From positions 19,380 to 83,379 of the forward strand of contig CAZZJC010000020.1 in assembly GCA_964654285.1 (NCBI GenBank): a stretch of 64,000 nt of DNA, given 5' to 3'. The notes beneath the pieces are model-generated. The model saw only the letters and a program-made list of their open reading frames with translations, did no database searches and was not told where the DNA came from. Each line of letters opens with the position of its first letter. The first letter of the stretch is position 1. The position numbers were made by a program, and so were the translations under genes. This document shows positions 26,501 to 33,833 of this stretch, in pieces. Source of the DNA: BJHQ01 sp964654285 (GTDB taxonomy: Bacteria; Planctomycetota; UBA11346).

Positions 26501-26965
26501 GCGCAGCAGATCGCAGCCGTGCTGGCTCCCATCCCGGCCGACACGCCGGAAGGCCGGGCCTTCCGGCGCTTCGCCGATCTCTGCGCCAGGCGCAGCGAGA
26601 TGATGCAGCGCGCCGTGGCGGCCAAGCAGCTGAAACTGCGGGTCAATCATCCGATCACCCAGGAATTGTGCGATGTGACCGGGGCCGATGGCCGCCAGGT
26701 CGAACTCACGGGCGCGAACGGCAATTCGTCGAGCCTTCCCTGGAGCCAGATATCCCCGACCTCCCAGCTCGGCACGCTGTTCCTCGAGGCGACACGCTGG
26801 CGCGACATCACCCCCGAAGACCGCGCCATCGCGGCGGCGGCGCTGCTGGCGGTGCGCGAGCACGCCTTCGCCACCCTCGCCCTGCGTCCGGCCAAGGGCC
26901 AGCTGGCGGCCGAGACGTTCGAGGACCTCGAACTCGTCGTCCGCCTCCAGCGCAGCGTGAAATGA
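23594..26965 (+). CDS. Ras-like GTPase / zinc-ribbon / pseudokinase / membrane fusion protein
   Basis: 1123 residues with an unusual domain string. Residues 1-195 are an MglA-type bacterial small GTPase (P-loop GPGLAGKST at 18-26, switch II TIPGQSYY, NKLD). A zinc ribbon follows (CWRC from 217, CGAC near 238). Residues about 320-588 have a serine/threonine-kinase fold, but the catalytic loop reads HGWLRPEIVL instead of HRDLKPEN and the DFG position reads DEL, so it is probably a pseudokinase. A membrane helix lies at about 663-684. Then come two proline/alanine-rich linkers and two helical segments (about 795-885 and 955-1123), presumably outside the cytoplasm. It is coupled to lspA. It may carry a GTP-switch signal to the envelope; this is inference. 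Confidence 0.82.
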   Translation: MQTNPATREIVIKVVYCGPGLAGKSTNLQHLHDQAAPGTATDLLTVDSHSERAIRFERIYDELGLVRGHRVRAEFWTIPGQSYYAATRKAVLAGVDGVVFVADSRREAMDENVDAMNELLANLRALGQPEDLPIVLQYNKLDLPTATRREQLEPLLNIRGWPSFTATAIRGEGVTETARAVLDRIIGRLGGQASEAAPEPQPMPAQVTGPRTWLISCWRCQTMLEVSEAKPGATYTCGACASIVEVVDSERGLTRQPGPKSGQNPVIPGPKSGPNPITMREDSGGYAAQPVREPSGSQAALRPSPVEAAGTVPGSGGTFPIDGFVVVALMEETPLGRRMRVRENAGSRHHRAVVLSRATMGLAGYRDGLEPYIRLGGPVRHPNVLLLNQFFNLPDGAVLLSNDAPEHEPLSHVLARRRALAPPHAMGVIRQIALALEESARHGVVHGWLRPEIVLVSADGNVLVDELCIPKPHRFLVRELAGASAATEYYLAPEHIGEETRSDIRSDIFCLGALLFRMITGEGLVTGYSAHEALHKIAANGARPLRATQAPVSRELDVFYKRLVAIERGERFQSYHELIEALDRFGGGAKRQTMRLTQSVGPNQPGQRLGLGSPAAGAGGGTVATRRTTAGLGARPPSQAVARAGGEPRESRSRSGGGSGSGTIILILVLVLLAGAAAAGYFVFFAPKPRPVVIDAGDTPTTPGATPAKPATAPSVPPGPAPVATAAPTLPAPTTPPVPPTSVAPVLVPANTVTTANPAPVAADPPPVPVPDTPVPVVKVVEPDPAETPQARAMRLRTVRVAITDDAMSGRFASALEMCGELDTELERRQKAEWVAKKHQDARQALEQKAAGMDAAAAKTALDNAVMLWRMPGDREWADKVLKQPRAVAPAPVTPPPAPPAPPVVAPPAPAPPPHPVTATKPVKPPEPVKPDPAKTAPTAPAQPEPAAPPERTMGDVAVDLAKALHQGNAQQIAAVLAPIPADTPEGRAFRRFADLCARRSEMMQRAVAAKQLKLRVNHPITQELCDVTGADGRQVELTGANGNSSSLPWSQISPTSQLGTLFLEATRWRDITPEDRAIAAAALLAVREHAFATLALRPAKGQLAAETFEDLELVVRLQRSVK

Positions 26966-27040
26966 GCCGGTCCTGCCGGCTCATCGGATCTTCATCCTGA
27001 TCGGTTCTCCTTCCGCCTTACATCCCGATAACGGACCCCG

Positions 27041-28375
27041 ATGACCCCACCCGCCGACCGGCCGCACCGCAAGACCTTCATCCTCGACACCAACGTCCTC
27101 CTCCACAATCCGAACGCGCTGTTCGCCTTCGCCGACAACCACGTGGTCATCCCGATCACCGTGCTGGAGGAGCTGGACCGCTTCAAGACCGCCAACAACG
27201 AGCTGGGCCAGAACGCCCGCGAGGTGGCGCGCGGCCTCGACCGCCTGCGCGCCAAGGGCTCGCTCAAGGACGGCGTCGCCACCCCCCAGGGCGGCACGGT
27301 CACGGTGTCGATGCGCTTCCACGAGATCGGCAGCCTGCTGCCCGGCGTGGCCGACAACCGCATCATCGGCTGCGCCCTGCTCTACCGCGCCGAAGGGCAT
27401 CAGGTGTTCTTCATCTCGAAGGACATCAACGCCCGCATCAAGGCCGACGCGCTCGGCATCCCCTGCCAGGACTTCGAGAACCAGAAGGTCGACGTCGACA
27501 CGCTCTACAACGGCTGGGTGACCCTGGCGGTCGAGACCGCCACCTTCGACCGCCTGGTCGGCCTGCCCGCCTTCGCGCCCGGTGAAGTCCTGTCGCCGGA
27601 CGAACGGCCGCTGTCCGACAACCAGTTCGCCCTGGTGCGCGACCTCGCCGATCCCGAGCGGCTCATCCTCGGCCGCTTCGACGCCCCGACCGGCCGGGTG
27701 CGGGTGATCGACGACGACGCCCCCGACCTGTTCGGAGTCACCCCGCGCAGCCCCGAGCAGCGCATGGCCTTCGACCTGCTGCTGGATGACCGCATCAAGC
27801 TGGTGACCCTGGTCGGCAAGGCCGGCACCGGCAAGACCCTGCTCGCGCTCGCCTGCGGCCTGGCCAAGGTCATCCACGACGAACGCTACCGGAAACTGCT
27901 GGTGTCGCGCCCGATCATGCCGCTCGGCCAGGACATCGGCTACCTGCCCGGCACCAAGGATGAGAAGCTCAGCCACTGGATGGGCCCGATCTTCGACAAC
28001 CTGCATTTCCTCCTCGCCGGCGAGGAGCGCGACCCCGACGAGGTCATCAAGCGCCTGATCAGCGAGGAATCCATCACCCTGGAAGCCCTCACCTACATCC
28101 GTGGCCGCTCGATCTCGAAGCAGTTCGCCATCGTCGACGAAGCGCAGAACCTGACCCCGCACGAGATCAAGACCATCATCAGCCGCGCGGGTGAGGACAC
28201 CAAGATCGTCCTCACCGGCGACCCGCACCAGATCGACAACCCCTACCTCGACGCCAACTCCAACGGCCTCGCCTACGTGGTCGAACGCATGCGCGGCCAG
28301 CGCCCCGCCGGCCATGTGACGCTGACCAAATCGGAACGCAGCGAGCTCGCCGGCCTCGCCGCCTCCATCCTGTAG
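27041..28375 (+). CDS. phoH: PIN domain / PhoH family ATPase
   Basis: 444 residues. The N-terminal PIN nuclease domain shows the acidic residues in FILDTNVLLH, VLEELDRF and ADNRIIGCAL. The C-terminal PhoH domain has Walker A LVGKAGTGKTLL and Walker B FAIVDEAQNLT, with TGDPHQID beyond. This is the PhoH2/YlaK arrangement, reported for RNA-unwinding and RNA-cleaving proteins in other bacteria. The family function is known only in outline, so an RNA-processing role is an inference. ATG 27041 follows the GTPase fusion gene by 75 bases. It ends at a TAG and lies upstream of tRNA-Gln. Confidence 0.92.
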   Translation: MTPPADRPHRKTFILDTNVLLHNPNALFAFADNHVVIPITVLEELDRFKTANNELGQNAREVARGLDRLRAKGSLKDGVATPQGGTVTVSMRFHEIGSLLPGVADNRIIGCALLYRAEGHQVFFISKDINARIKADALGIPCQDFENQKVDVDTLYNGWVTLAVETATFDRLVGLPAFAPGEVLSPDERPLSDNQFALVRDLADPERLILGRFDAPTGRVRVIDDDAPDLFGVTPRSPEQRMAFDLLLDDRIKLVTLVGKAGTGKTLLALACGLAKVIHDERYRKLLVSRPIMPLGQDIGYLPGTKDEKLSHWMGPIFDNLHFLLAGEERDPDEVIKRLISEESITLEALTYIRGRSISKQFAIVDEAQNLTPHEIKTIISRAGEDTKIVLTGDPHQIDNPYLDANSNGLAYVVERMRGQRPAGHVTLTKSERSELAGLAASIL

Positions 28376-28515
28376 GCGGCAGACGGCCCGCGAGCATACC
28401 CCTGCGGACAGGCCCTCCACGCTGCCAGCTGGCCGGCTTTTGCCGCGCCCCGGAACCCCAGGACCGGCACGCTTGACCGGGGCCCATCCTGACTAGCCTT
28501 CCGCACCCTACCCAT

Positions 28516-28586
28516 TGGGGTGTCGTCTAACGGTAGGACTGCAGATTCTGGCTCTGCCTATCGGGGTTCGAATCCCTGCACCCCAA
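28516..28586 (+). tRNA. tRNA-Gln (anticodon CTG)
   Basis: A 71-base cloverleaf. The acceptor stem pairs 28516-28522 (TGGGGTG) with 28579-28585 (CACCCCA), with A28586 as discriminator. The anticodon stem GCAGA/TCTGC holds the loop TTCTGGC, giving anticodon CTG, which reads CAG. The T arm has GGGTTCGAATCCC. CCA is not encoded. A terminator follows 15 bases later. Confidence 0.95.
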
Positions 28587-28601
28587 TCATGTTGTGGATC
28601 G

Positions 28602-28638
28602 GGCCCTTCGGTGTGAAAACCGAAGGGCCTTCTCCTTT
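28602..28638 (+). terminator. Intrinsic terminator of tRNA-Gln
   Basis: A perfect 11-bp stem (28602-28612 with 28619-28629), a six-base loop, then TTCTCCTTT. It is correctly placed to end the tRNA transcript. Confidence 0.8.
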
Positions 28639-28746
28639 CCAGACATAGCCTTGCAGCAGAGCAAGCGCGGTTTCGAAATATCACCCCATCAACCACCCGA
28701 GAAGGGCAATTCCCCGTTGGACCACGACGTGCGGGGCCGAATCCCT

Positions 28747-29034
28747 TCAGGACGTCGCTGCCAGGTTCTCGGTGAGTACGCGCGGATGACGGGCGGCGAC
28801 CCGAATGAGCGCCAACGCAGGACCGTCCGGCTTGCGACGATCCTGCTCCCAATTGCGCAGGGTGTGGACACTGATCCCCAACGCCTCGGCGAAGGCCTCC
28901 TGTGTCAATCCCGCGAAGCGGCGCAGGGCGACGATATCCGCCCCGCCATCGATCTTCCCGCTTATCAGACGGGTGCGGACGCTGTGGCGGATGCTGCGGG
29001 CGAAGTCGGCGGCGGTCAGTTCACGGTCGGTCAT
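28747..29034 (-). CDS. XRE-type HTH antitoxin of the BrnT module
   Basis: 95 residues. Residues about 38-75 are a Cro/C1-type helix-turn-helix (LTQEAFAEALGISVHTLRNW), as in HigA- or NadS-like antitoxins; the N-terminal part (FARSIRHSVRTRLISG) may bind the toxin. It overlaps the toxin gene by four bases (ATGA), in toxin-first order. The antitoxin usually paired with BrnT is BrnA, a different fold; an XRE partner is less common but known for RelE-like toxins. It should repress its own promoter, probably through the palindrome at 29327-29347. Confidence 0.82.
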   Translation of the reverse strand: MTDRELTAADFARSIRHSVRTRLISGKIDGGADIVALRRFAGLTQEAFAEALGISVHTLRNWEQDRRKPDGPALALIRVAARHPRVLTENLAATS

Positions 29035-29318
29035 GGGTGTCCATCCAAATAGTGGCGGTAGAGGATCTCGGTCCTGGTTGCTCGTCGGGCACTGATGATG
29101 CGGATGGTGTCCTCGTGGCGTTCGGTGAAGACCACCATCACCACCCCGCGCGTCACCGACCCGATGGCGATGAGACGGTCCTTCTCGCCATCGTGACCCG
29201 TGTCCGGCAGTTCAAGGAAGTCGGCCCCACTGGTGAACAAGCCGGTCACCTCGCCAAACGAGAGGCTGTGCTTCTTCAGGTTGATGGCCTCCTTGGCCGG
29301 ATCCCACTCGAAGCGCAT
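29031..29318 (-). CDS. BrnT family toxin
   Basis: 95 residues, the normal length for BrnT, a RelE-fold ribonuclease toxin. Diagnostic parts are the opening FEWDPAKEAINLKKHSLSF, the central RLIAIGSV, and the closing IRIISARRATRTE with catalytic-type Arg residues. The stop overlaps the HTH antitoxin start. The pair lies between tRNA-Gln and a small inverted-repeat element, a common place for acquired modules. A palindrome sits 9 bases upstream of the start, so autorepression is likely. Confidence 0.85.
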   Translation of the reverse strand: MRFEWDPAKEAINLKKHSLSFGEVTGLFTSGADFLELPDTGHDGEKDRLIAIGSVTRGVVMVVFTERHEDTIRIISARRATRTEILYRHYLDGHP

Positions 29319-29326
29319 GGCCGTAC

Positions 29327-29347
29327 ACTAAGCCAATGACTTAGTCA
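29327..29347. promoter_or_regulatory. Palindromic operator upstream of the toxin gene
   Basis: ACTAAG (29327-29332) and CTTAGT (29340-29345) are inverted with a seven-base spacer, and TGACT-T-AGTCA (29337-29347) is a second overlapping palindrome. The site lies just upstream of the BrnT start, where an antitoxin would bind. Confidence 0.55.
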
Positions 29348-29458
29348 TGCAAGCGGGGCGGAAATTCCCGGCAAGGTCGGCCAGAAGGGTCGATATCCGC
29401 GATGAAGGGGGTCATGAACCGGTGCACGGCATCCTGGATTCGCATGCGCGTACAGTTA

Positions 29459-29601
29459 CTGAGGATTCACCAACAGGTTGACGAACCCAGGTACGGTTCC
29501 GGTGGCCTCGGGAGATAGATCCATAGGTAACAACCGGAAATTCGTGCGGGCCGAGGCCCGCCGATCCAGGCGCTATCGTCAATCTGTTGGTGAACCCTGA
29601 A
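29459..29601. mobile_element. Small inverted-repeat element (MITE-like)
   Basis: Two 25-base arms, 29460-29484 and 29576-29600, are inverted with 22 of 25 matches (core TTCACCAACAG, then TTGACGA). They enclose about 91 bases with no coding potential. TTA occurs directly outside each end (29456-29458 and 29602-29604) and could be a target duplication. This is the layout of a non-autonomous transposon, but no matching transposase lies in the window. A stable RNA hairpin is the alternative. Confidence 0.5.
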
Positions 29602-29615
29602 TTAGGCCAACCATG

Positions 29616-29655
29616 AACCCCGTCGTGACCCGAGGTTACGACGGGGTTTCTGTTT
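29616..29655 (+). terminator. Hairpin with T-rich tail
   Basis: AACCCCGTCGT (29616-29626) pairs perfectly with 29638-29648, followed by TTTCTGTTT. It would stop plus-strand transcription coming from the element at 29459. It may also serve the minus-strand gene ending at 29672, but the T-rich side is on the plus strand. Confidence 0.55.
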
Positions 29656-29671
29656 CACCCCGGCCGTTCCA

Positions 29672-30571
29672 TCATTGCACCTGGACCTGCTTGAGGCGCC
29701 AGCGGATCTCGTGCTTCTGCTCCACCGGCTGGGTCAGGGCGGTGAGGGTCAGGGTGAAGGCGAGGCGGCCTTCGATCAGGTCGGGCCAGCCGTCAGCGGC
29801 GGCCGCGCTCCGGCCTTCGCCGCTGAATGCGTGCAGCTTCCCTTCGACCGGACTGGGGTCGGGCGACAGGCGCACCGGCAGGTGGTCGCTGCCGGCGGGC
29901 AGCACGGCGGTCCAGGCCGCGCCGTTCCAGCGCCGTTCGGCGGAACCCGCGATCGGCGCGGTGGGGCCGGCGCCGAGCGCGATCGTCTGCGGCTTGCCGT
30001 CCGCCGGCGGGCGGGCGAGCGCCTGCGACCACCAGCGCGCGAGCGCCTCGGGGGAATAGGTCTCCCGCGCGGCGGCGTCGAGCGGCGGCGGCTCGCCGGG
30101 GAACGCCGCCGGCACGAGGCGGTTGAGATTGGCGATGATGGATTCGCCGCCGGCGACGCTGGCGACCTGCCCGGTGCGCGGTTCGAGGTCGAGGGTGAGG
30201 GTCACGCCGTGCAGGGCGAGCAGTCCGCCGAGCAGCGGATCCTGCTCGCCGCGTTCACCCGCCGCGCGCGACGAGTCGATCTCGGCCGTGCGGTCTGGTC
30301 CGCGGTGGCTGGCCTGGATGCGGATGCCGGTGAGGTTGACCCTGGCTCGGCCCGGTCCGGCCGGCTGCCCGCTCATGCCCAGCTTCCAGGTGAAGGAACT
30401 CGTGTATTTCAACGTGTCGCCAGCGGAGGCGAACGTGGTGTCCTGGGTCAGGGTGTAGACGTAGAAGCGGACCTGGTCGGGAGGGAACGACCAGGCGGCG
30501 GGCGCATCGCCGGCCCGCAGCGCGGGCAGGACCGATCCCAGCAGGGCCACCGACCAGGAGAGGCATCGCAT
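29672..30571 (-). CDS. Secreted protein of unknown function
   Basis: 299 residues. An N-terminal signal peptide is visible (MRCLSWSVALLGSVLP, cut near LRAG). The rest looks beta-rich: FYVYTLTQDTTFASAGDTLKY and FTWKLGM near the start, and a C-terminal strand region ending EIRWRLKQVQVQ. It has a general resemblance to periplasmic outer-membrane-associated beta proteins, but I do not recognise the family. The start at 30571 was chosen because it begins the signal peptide; a longer reading to 30604 adds residues before it. It is 56 bases downstream of purK on the same strand, perhaps by chance. Confidence 0.7.
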   Translation of the reverse strand: MRCLSWSVALLGSVLPALRAGDAPAAWSFPPDQVRFYVYTLTQDTTFASAGDTLKYTSSFTWKLGMSGQPAGPGRARVNLTGIRIQASHRGPDRTAEIDSSRAAGERGEQDPLLGGLLALHGVTLTLDLEPRTGQVASVAGGESIIANLNRLVPAAFPGEPPPLDAAARETYSPEALARWWSQALARPPADGKPQTIALGAGPTAPIAGSAERRWNGAAWTAVLPAGSDHLPVRLSPDPSPVEGKLHAFSGEGRSAAAADGWPDLIEGRLAFTLTLTALTQPVEQKHEIRWRLKQVQVQ

Positions 30572-30627
30572 GCCCGACCCTAGCGTACCCAGGCGGCAAC
30601 CCAACCGCAGAGCGATGCCGCCCGGGA

Positions 30628-31758
30628 TCAGCCGGTCGCGTCAGCGGCGCCGCCCGCCAGGAGGCGCTCCACCTCGGCTAGGCGGGCGTCGCGTCCAGCC
30701 ATGTCGGAGGCGACGATGTTGAGGTGCCCGACCTTCCGTCCCGGCCGCGGCACCTTGCCGTAGTCATGCCGCACCAACCCGGGCACCGCGTCCACCGCAG
30801 GTCCTGGCATCGCCCCGAGGCAGTTGCGCATCGCGGTCGGGCGGACCAGTTCCGTGGCGCCGAGCGGCCGGCCGAGCAGCGCGCGCAGGTGGTTCTCGAA
30901 CTGGTCGCAGGTGGAACCGTCGAGCGTCCAGTGGCCGGAATTGTGCACCCGGGGTGCGAGCTCGTTGATCAGCAGGCGGTCGCCGCAGCGGAAGAACTCG
31001 ACCGCGAGGACGCCGACGTAATCGAGCCGCTCGAGCAGCGTGCGCGCGATCCGTTCGGCCTCGGCCTGCAGGGCCGCCGTCCAGCCCGGATGCGGGGCGA
31101 GGGTGAGCATCAGCACGCCGTCGCGATGGCGGTTCTCGACCAGCGGCCAGGCCCTGATGCCGCCGGCGCGGTCGCGCTCCGCGACGAGCGAGCATTCGTC
31201 GTCGAAGGGCACGAAGGCCTCGGCGATGATGCCGGTCGGCGCGAGCGCCGCCCAGGCCGCGTCGATCTCGGCGCTTCGGCGCACCACGCGCTGGCCGCGG
31301 CCGTCGTAGCCGCCGCGCCGGCTTTTCAGCACCGCCGGCAGGCCGAGGCGGGCGAGAGACCGGTGCAGGCCGTCGGCCGAGACCGGGGCCGCCCAGGGCG
31401 CGGTGGGCAGGCCGAGCTCGTCGAGCAGCTGCTTCTGCTCGGCCCGGTCCTGCACCGCCGCAAGCGCCTGCGGTGGCGGCAGCATCGGGGTCCGGCCGGC
31501 GAGATGGGCGACGGTGGCGAGGGGGACGTGCTCGATCTCCCAGGTCGCGACGGTCGTCCCGGCGGCCAGGCGGTCGAGCGCGACCCGGTCGTTCCAGGGC
31601 GCGGTCATGGTTTCGGCGACGTGCCGGGCCGGCGCTTCGGGATCGGGATCGAGCAGCCGGCAGCCGACGCCGAGGCGCCGCGCAGCGAGCGCGAGCATGC
31701 GGCCGAGCTGCCCGCCCCCGAGGATGGCCACGATGGGGTCTGGCGGTCGCGGGCTCAT
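30628..31758 (-). CDS. purK: 5-(carboxyamino)imidazole ribonucleotide synthase
   Basis: 376 residues, an ATP-grasp enzyme that carboxylates AIR to N5-CAIR in purine synthesis. Family marks: ILGGGQLGRMLALAARRLG at the N-terminus, TWEIEHVPL, VQDRAEQKQLLDELGLPTA, LKSRRGGYDGRGQ as the ATP-grasp loop, VEFFRCGDRLLINELAPRVHNSGHWT for the metal and phosphate site, and HDYGKVPRPGRKVGHLNI near the end. It overlaps purE by four bases (31755-31758), so the two form a standard purEK unit. Confidence 0.95.
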   Translation of the reverse strand: MSPRPPDPIVAILGGGQLGRMLALAARRLGVGCRLLDPDPEAPARHVAETMTAPWNDRVALDRLAAGTTVATWEIEHVPLATVAHLAGRTPMLPPPQALAAVQDRAEQKQLLDELGLPTAPWAAPVSADGLHRSLARLGLPAVLKSRRGGYDGRGQRVVRRSAEIDAAWAALAPTGIIAEAFVPFDDECSLVAERDRAGGIRAWPLVENRHRDGVLMLTLAPHPGWTAALQAEAERIARTLLERLDYVGVLAVEFFRCGDRLLINELAPRVHNSGHWTLDGSTCDQFENHLRALLGRPLGATELVRPTAMRNCLGAMPGPAVDAVPGLVRHDYGKVPRPGRKVGHLNIVASDMAGRDARLAEVERLLAGGAADATG

Positions 31759-32306
31759 GGAATCGCCACCGGCGGAGGCAGGCGCGGATCGCGGTCGGCG
31801 AGCACGCGCGCGGTCTGGCGTCCGCGCCAGGCGTCGAGCCGCGCCGCGAGGGCGGGATCGCCGCTGGCGAGCAACGCGGCGGCGAACAGGGCGGCGTTGA
31901 TCGCCCCTGGTTTGCCGATGGCGAAGGTGGCGACTGGGATGCCGCCCGGCATCTGTACGATCGACAGCAGGCTGTCGAAGCCCTTGAGCGAGGCGGATTC
32001 GACCGGCACGCCGAGGACCGGAAGCCGGGTCTTCGCCGCGCACATGCCGGGCAGGTGCGCGGCCCCGCCGGCCCCGGCGATGATCGCACGCAGGCCCCGT
32101 CCGGCTGCCGAGCCCGCGTATTCCATCAGGAGCTCAGGGGTCCGGTGCGCCGAGACCACCTGCACCTCGTGCGGGATCCCGAGGGCCGCCAGGGTGTCGA
32201 CGGCATGGACCATGGTCTGGTAGTCGCTGCGCGAACCCATGATCACGCCGACCAGGGGCGGGTCGGCGGATGGCGCGGTGGATGGGGATGCTGGGGAAGG
32301 GGTCAT
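31755..32306 (-). CDS. purE: N5-carboxyaminoimidazole ribonucleotide mutase (class I)
   Basis: 183 residues. PurE moves the carboxyl of N5-CAIR to carbon, giving CAIR. The class I signatures are visible: VGVIMGSRSDYQTM, VVSAHRTPELLMEYA with the catalytic His, IAGAGGAAHLPGM, and LPVLGVPVESASLKGFDSL. Presence of purK supports the two-step route. Start ATG 32306 is retained; about 17 residues of proline-rich lead precede the domain. Confidence 0.95.
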   Translation of the reverse strand: MTPSPASPSTAPSADPPLVGVIMGSRSDYQTMVHAVDTLAALGIPHEVQVVSAHRTPELLMEYAGSAAGRGLRAIIAGAGGAAHLPGMCAAKTRLPVLGVPVESASLKGFDSLLSIVQMPGGIPVATFAIGKPGAINAALFAAALLASGDPALAARLDAWRGRQTARVLADRDPRLPPPVAIP

Positions 32307-32505
32307 CGGATTCCTTGGTGTCTTGGGTCAACGCCTGCATGTAGCCGTCGCGGCGCAGCGCCTCGAGGCCGCTGGTTCGCCTCGCGCAGGATGGATACGC
32401 CGCTGGTTTCGCGTTCATCCAGGTGGTTCTTGCGGCGGCCCTTCCGTCCCGATCCGCGCCGCCGGGCCGGCTGGCCTTGCGCGCCTGGCGCGGCAGTATC
32501 CCGCC

Positions 32506-32823
32506 ATGCCGCGCCGCGCCGCCCAGCCCGTTCCCGCGCAGGTCCAGCCCGGCCGTCCGGGCTGGACCTTCCTCTCCAACCACGCCCACGTGCTGATCCT
32601 CCTCGCCCGCGAGGGCGATTTGCGCATGCGCGACCTTGCGGCCCAGGTCGGCATCACCGAACGGGCGGTGCAGCGCATCGTCGCCGAACTGGTCGAGGGC
32701 GGATTCCTGGTCGTGGCCAAGGATGGCCGTCGCAACACCTACACGGTGCAGGGAGACAAGCCGCTGCGGCATCCGGTGGAATCGCACCGTGCGGTGCGCG
32801 ATCTCCTGCGTCTGGTGCATTGA
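32506..32823 (+). CDS. Small winged-helix DNA-binding protein
   Basis: 105 residues. After a short basic lead, the chain is a winged helix of MarR/ArsR-like form (FLSNHAHVLILLAREGDLR, LAAQVGITERAVQRIVAEL as the recognition region, FLVVAKDGRRNTYTV as the wing). No ligand domain or metal site is visible. It faces away from purE and converges with dabA, two bases from that gene's end. It may be a local repressor; the target is unknown. ATG 32506 was chosen as the first Met before the domain. Confidence 0.75.
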   Translation: MPRRAAQPVPAQVQPGRPGWTFLSNHAHVLILLAREGDLRMRDLAAQVGITERAVQRIVAELVEGGFLVVAKDGRRNTYTVQGDKPLRHPVESHRAVRDLLRLVH

Positions 32824-32825
32824 GA

Positions 32826-33833
32826 TCACGCTTCCACCCATGCTCCGGCCGCCCGGCGCTTGAGCAGCGTGCCCGGACGCAGGGCCGACAACCCGAGCCA
32901 GCCGTGGTCGAACAAGGCCGCGACGGCGGGATGCCGCGCCAGCACCGCATCGATCGCGGCCGGTTCCGCCGCGACCGCCACCTCCAGGCGGAGCGGATCG
33001 TGCCGGGTGCCGTCGCCGTCGTGGATGGATTCCCAGGCCGGCCCCACCGCGAGATCGCCCTGGTTGCCCTGGATGACGCCGTGCAGGCCGACCGGGTTGT
33101 GGATGGTCTTGCGGCCGCTGGTCCAGCGGTGCGGCGCCACCACGGCGGCGTGGTACTGGTAGGCGATCCACGAGGCCACCACCACCGGCGCGGTGAGGAT
33201 CAGCTCCAGGGTGGTGCAATCGGGATCCTGCACCGCGTCGTAGCTGTGCAGGAAGACGCGGCCGTCCAGGTCGTGCCCACGGGTCCAGGCGCGCGGCGCG
33301 GCGATGAACGCGGCGCAACCGGCCAGGCCCCATTCCGGTCTCGGTTCGGCCCAGTCGCGTGTCCGCCGCGCCAGTGCCTCGGCGGGATCCCCGCCCGCCA
33401 GGCCGGGCAGGCGCGCCGCCCGCCGGGCGCGCGCCGCCGCCCCGGCGGCGGCAAGGGCGGCTTCCAGCCGCGCCAGGTCGTCCTGGTGGCTGGCCGGCAC
33501 CCGGGCGCGATCGAGCACCACCACCTGCTCGCGCGAGGTGTCGTGCAGGGCGGGCACGGCCACCGTGTCGGCGGGGATCACCCGCCCCAGCGCGTCACGC
33601 ACGGCGGGATGGTTGAGGATCGCCGCCGCGAGGCGGGCGTTCGGCGCGCCGCCATGGCCGCCGCAGGCGCCGCAGGAAAGCCCGGCGGCCTGCGGATTGT
33701 TGGCGCTGGAGGCATCATGGCCGCACAACAGCAGCAGCCGGGCCATCGGTCCTTCGAGGTGGAGATGGCGGAGGATGCCGCGCGCGAGGACGACAAGGGC
33801 CTGCGGCGCCAACCCGCTGAGGTCGAGCGCCGC
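32826..33833 (-). pseudogene. dabA: DabA, C-terminal part, downstream of an in-frame amber codon
   Basis: This part continues the dabA reading frame directly after a TAG at 33834-33836. It carries the second half of the DabA zinc site, with LLLLCGHDASSANNPQAAG then LSCGACGGHGG, giving the expected His and Cys ligands. The rest matches the C-terminus of DUF2309/UPF0753 proteins (IHNPVGLHGVIQGNQGDL). There is no good ribosome-binding site; possible starts are TTG 33812 or ATG 33746. Either the gene was inactivated by one substitution, the two parts are made separately, the stop is read through, or it is a sequencing error. DabA needs both halves for its carbonic-anhydrase-like site. Confidence 0.75.

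Noticed and set aside
22205..26863. A 1552-codon open frame on the minus strand
   Set aside because: It runs antisense to the glycosyltransferase, lspA and GTPase fusion genes, all with clear family motifs; its product is low-complexity Arg/Ala/Gly sequence typical of high-GC shadow frames.
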